Made by a program: the position numbers and the translations under genes
NCBI GenBank assembly: GCA_005883865.1
Contig: VBAO01000223.1
Location: forward strand, 1 to 6,559
Length of the DNA stretch: 6,559 nucleotides
Direction of reading: 5' to 3'
DNA from: Candidatus Segetimicrobium genomatis
Lineage (GTDB): Bacteria > Sysuimicrobiota > Sysuimicrobiia > Sysuimicrobiales > Segetimicrobiaceae
Shown here: piece after piece, positions 4,992 through 6,559 of the stretch
How the letters are laid out: every line of letters starts with the position of its first letter
How positions within the stretch are numbered: position 1 is the first letter of the stretch
Notes under the pieces: generated by a model
What the model was told of the DNA's origin: nothing
Seen by the model: only the letters and a program-made list of their open reading frames with translations
Databases searched by the model: none

Positions 4992-6559
4992 AGCGGTTCC
5001 ACCTGATCCGGGGAAGCCCGGAGGAGACGCTGCCGCCCGATGCCGCCGGCCTCGTGGCCCGGGTCAAGGAGCTGACCCCGCACGCGGACCTGGACCTCAT
5101 CCGGCGGGCCTACCTCTTCGCCCGGGAGGCCCACGCCGACCAGACGCGGGCGTCCGGCGAGCCCTACGTCAACCACAGCGTGGCGGTGGCGGGGATCCTG
5201 GCCGAGATGCGGCTGGACGCGGTGACCGTGGCGGCCGCGCTGCTCCACGATGTCCCCGAGGACACCCCGCGGACGATGGAGGAGATCCGCGCGAAGTTCG
5301 GCCCGGAGGTGGCCGGGCTGGTCGACGGCGTCACCAAACTGGGCCGGATCGAGTGGAAGAGCCGCGAGGAACGCCAGGCGGAGAATCTCCGGAAGATGTT
5401 CCTCGCGATGGCCAACGACATCCGGATCATCCTGATCAAGCTCGCCGACCGCGTCCACAACCTTCGGACGATCGAGTATCTCCCGGAGTGGAAGCAGAAG
5501 CGCACCGCGGGCGAGACCCTGGAGATCTATGCGCCGCTCACCGAGCGGCTGGGCATCGGCAGCATCAAACGCGAGCTGGAAGACCGGGCGTTCGCGGTGC
5601 TCGAGCCGGACGCGTTCCGCGAGATCAACGGGCAACTCGAGCGCAGCCGGCAGGAGCAGGAAACCCTGCTCGCCCGGGTGGTGGAGACCCTTCAGCAGGA
5701 GCTCAATCACGCCGGGATCCGGCTCGATCGCGGGAGGATCATCGGGCGGCCGAAGCACGTCTACAGCATCTATCAAAAGATGCAGCGGCCGAAGTACCAG
5801 GGGCAGGGGGTGGGCCGGATCTACGACCGGCTCGCGATCCGGGTGGTCGTGAACGACGTGCGGGAGTGCTACGAGACCCTGGGGGTGGTCCACTCGCGAT
5901 GGAAGCCCATCCCGGGCGAGGTGGACGACTACATCGCGAACCCGAAGACCAGCGGCTACCAGTCGCTGCACACCGCGGTGATCTGCGAAGGGCAGCCGCT
6001 CGAGATCCAGATCCGCACGCTGGAGATGCAGCACGCGGCCGAGCATGGGATCGCGGCGCACTGGCGCTACAAGGAAGGCGGCAAGAAGACGGACGCCGGA
6101 TTCGACCAGAAGCTGTCGTGGCTGCGCCAGTTGCTCGAGTGGCACCAGGAGCTGCAGGACCCCCGGGAGTTCGTGCATTCGGTCAAGATCGACCTGTTCC
6201 AGAACGAGGTGTTCGTGTTCACGCCCAAGGGCGACGTGATCGACCTCCCGGCGGGCGCCACGCCCGTCGACTTCGCGTTCCGGATCCACACCGACATCGG
6301 CTACCACACCGTGGGCGCGAAGGTGAACGGACGGCTGGTGCCGCTCGGCCATGCGCTCCAGTCGGGGGACATCGTGGAGATCGCCACCAGCAAGAACAGC
6401 GCCGGGCCCAGCCGGGACTGGCTCGGATTCGTCCGGACCAGCAACGCGCGCACGAAGATCCGGCAGTGGTACAAACAGGAGCGGCGCGAGGAGAACATCG
6501 TCCGGGGGAGGGACCTGCTCGAGAAGGAACTGCGCCGCACGGGCAGCGTCGCCGCCGCG
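4988..6559 (+). CDS. rel: Bifunctional (p)ppGpp synthetase/hydrolase of the RelA/SpoT family (3'-truncated by window)
   Basis: Long RSH proteins make and degrade the alarmone (p)ppGpp from ATP and GDP/GTP. The frame is open from the ATG to the window edge, giving 524 codons of an expected ~720-760. The hydrolase site looks complete: H63 (YVNHSVAVAG), H87-D88 and E91-D92 (LLHDVPEDT), D154 and N158 (KLADRVHNLRT). Synthetase residues are also present: GRPKHVYSIYQKM (253-265), D280 (IYDRLAIR), YQSLHT (324-329) and E339 (LEIQIRT). A TGS domain follows (about 407-470, VFVFTPKGDVIDLP), then the start of the helical region; the ACT domain lies outside. The catalytic loop carries E311-V-D-D314, the acidic ExDD form, not the RxKD usual in bifunctional enzymes. 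The basic start MKRFHLIRG overlaps the recJ stop. In Bacillus apt separates recJ and relA; here it is absent. Presence of both catalytic sites suggests a bifunctional Rel, not a RelA specialist. Confidence 0.96.
   Translation, partial: MKRFHLIRGSPEETLPPDAAGLVARVKELTPHADLDLIRRAYLFAREAHADQTRASGEPYVNHSVAVAGILAEMRLDAVTVAAALLHDVPEDTPRTMEEIRAKFGPEVAGLVDGVTKLGRIEWKSREERQAENLRKMFLAMANDIRIILIKLADRVHNLRTIEYLPEWKQKRTAGETLEIYAPLTERLGIGSIKRELEDRAFAVLEPDAFREINGQLERSRQEQETLLARVVETLQQELNHAGIRLDRGRIIGRPKHVYSIYQKMQRPKYQGQGVGRIYDRLAIRVVVNDVRECYETLGVVHSRWKPIPGEVDDYIANPKTSGYQSLHTAVICEGQPLEIQIRTLEMQHAAEHGIAAHWRYKEGGKKTDAGFDQKLSWLRQLLEWHQELQDPREFVHSVKIDLFQNEVFVFTPKGDVIDLPAGATPVDFAFRIHTDIGYHTVGAKVNGRLVPLGHALQSGDIVEIATSKNSAGPSRDWLGFVRTSNARTKIRQWYKQERREENIVRGRDLLEKELRRTGSVAAA

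Noticed and set aside
4616..6352. 578-codon open frame on the minus strand opposite recJ end and rel
   Set aside because: Antisense to clear RecJ and Rel coding sequence; no recognisable motif; same GC artefact.

Overview
The window is about 6.6 kb of very GC-rich (roughly 70% by eye), tightly packed bacterial chromosome. All four genes lie on the + strand. I see no RNA genes, mobile elements, CRISPR arrays, long repeats or convincing terminators. The order secF - LapA-like membrane protein - recJ - rel (ppGpp synthetase/hydrolase) matches a conserved neighbourhood of Bacillota and related Terrabacteria. In Bacillus the equivalent run is secDF, a small LapA-like gene, recJ, apt, relA. Two differences stand out: SecF is a separate protein rather than a SecDF fusion, and apt is absent between recJ and rel. 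With the GC content, this suggests a deep-branching high-GC member of Bacillota or of a nearby phylum (for example Symbiobacterium/Thermaerobacter-like clades or an uncultured Terrabacteria phylum). That placement is inference; nothing here fixes the taxon.

Layout. Positions 3-1061 hold a full-length SecF, presumably preceded by secD just outside the window. Its cytoplasmic tail is Pro/Ala/Gly-rich and ends in an arginine cluster. Positions 1070-1378 encode a 102-aa two-helix LapA-domain protein with a good Shine-Dalgarno sequence that overlaps the secF stop. A 49-bp gap (1379-1427) carries a perfect TATAAT inside a 13-bp dyad, ten bases before the recJ start codon. Positions 1428-4991 encode a 1187-aa RecJ, roughly twice the length of E. 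coli RecJ. Its recJ stop and the rel start overlap as ATGA. Rel runs from 4988 off the right edge at 6559, so its C-terminal ACT region is not seen.

The most interesting object is the RecJ protein. A complete DHH/DHHA1/OB exonuclease (about residues 1-560) is followed by a HIRAN domain (about 597-691). After that comes a two-lobed, RecQ-like SF2 helicase region (about 721-1040) and a further C-terminal domain. The helicase region keeps the fold landmarks but appears to have lost the Walker A lysine, the DEAH box, the motif V core and the motif VI arginines. It looks like a pseudohelicase used as a DNA-binding or structural module. In the classical RecF repair pathway RecJ and RecQ work together, so exonuclease, DNA-end/ssDNA reader and dead helicase in one chain may be a built-in resection machine. 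Function beyond the exonuclease is inference.

The genes combine protein export (SecF), an envelope protein, DNA repair (RecJ) and stringent response (Rel). They are probably co-transcribed, with the TATAAT site a possible internal promoter giving recJ-rel separate, perhaps leaderless, expression.
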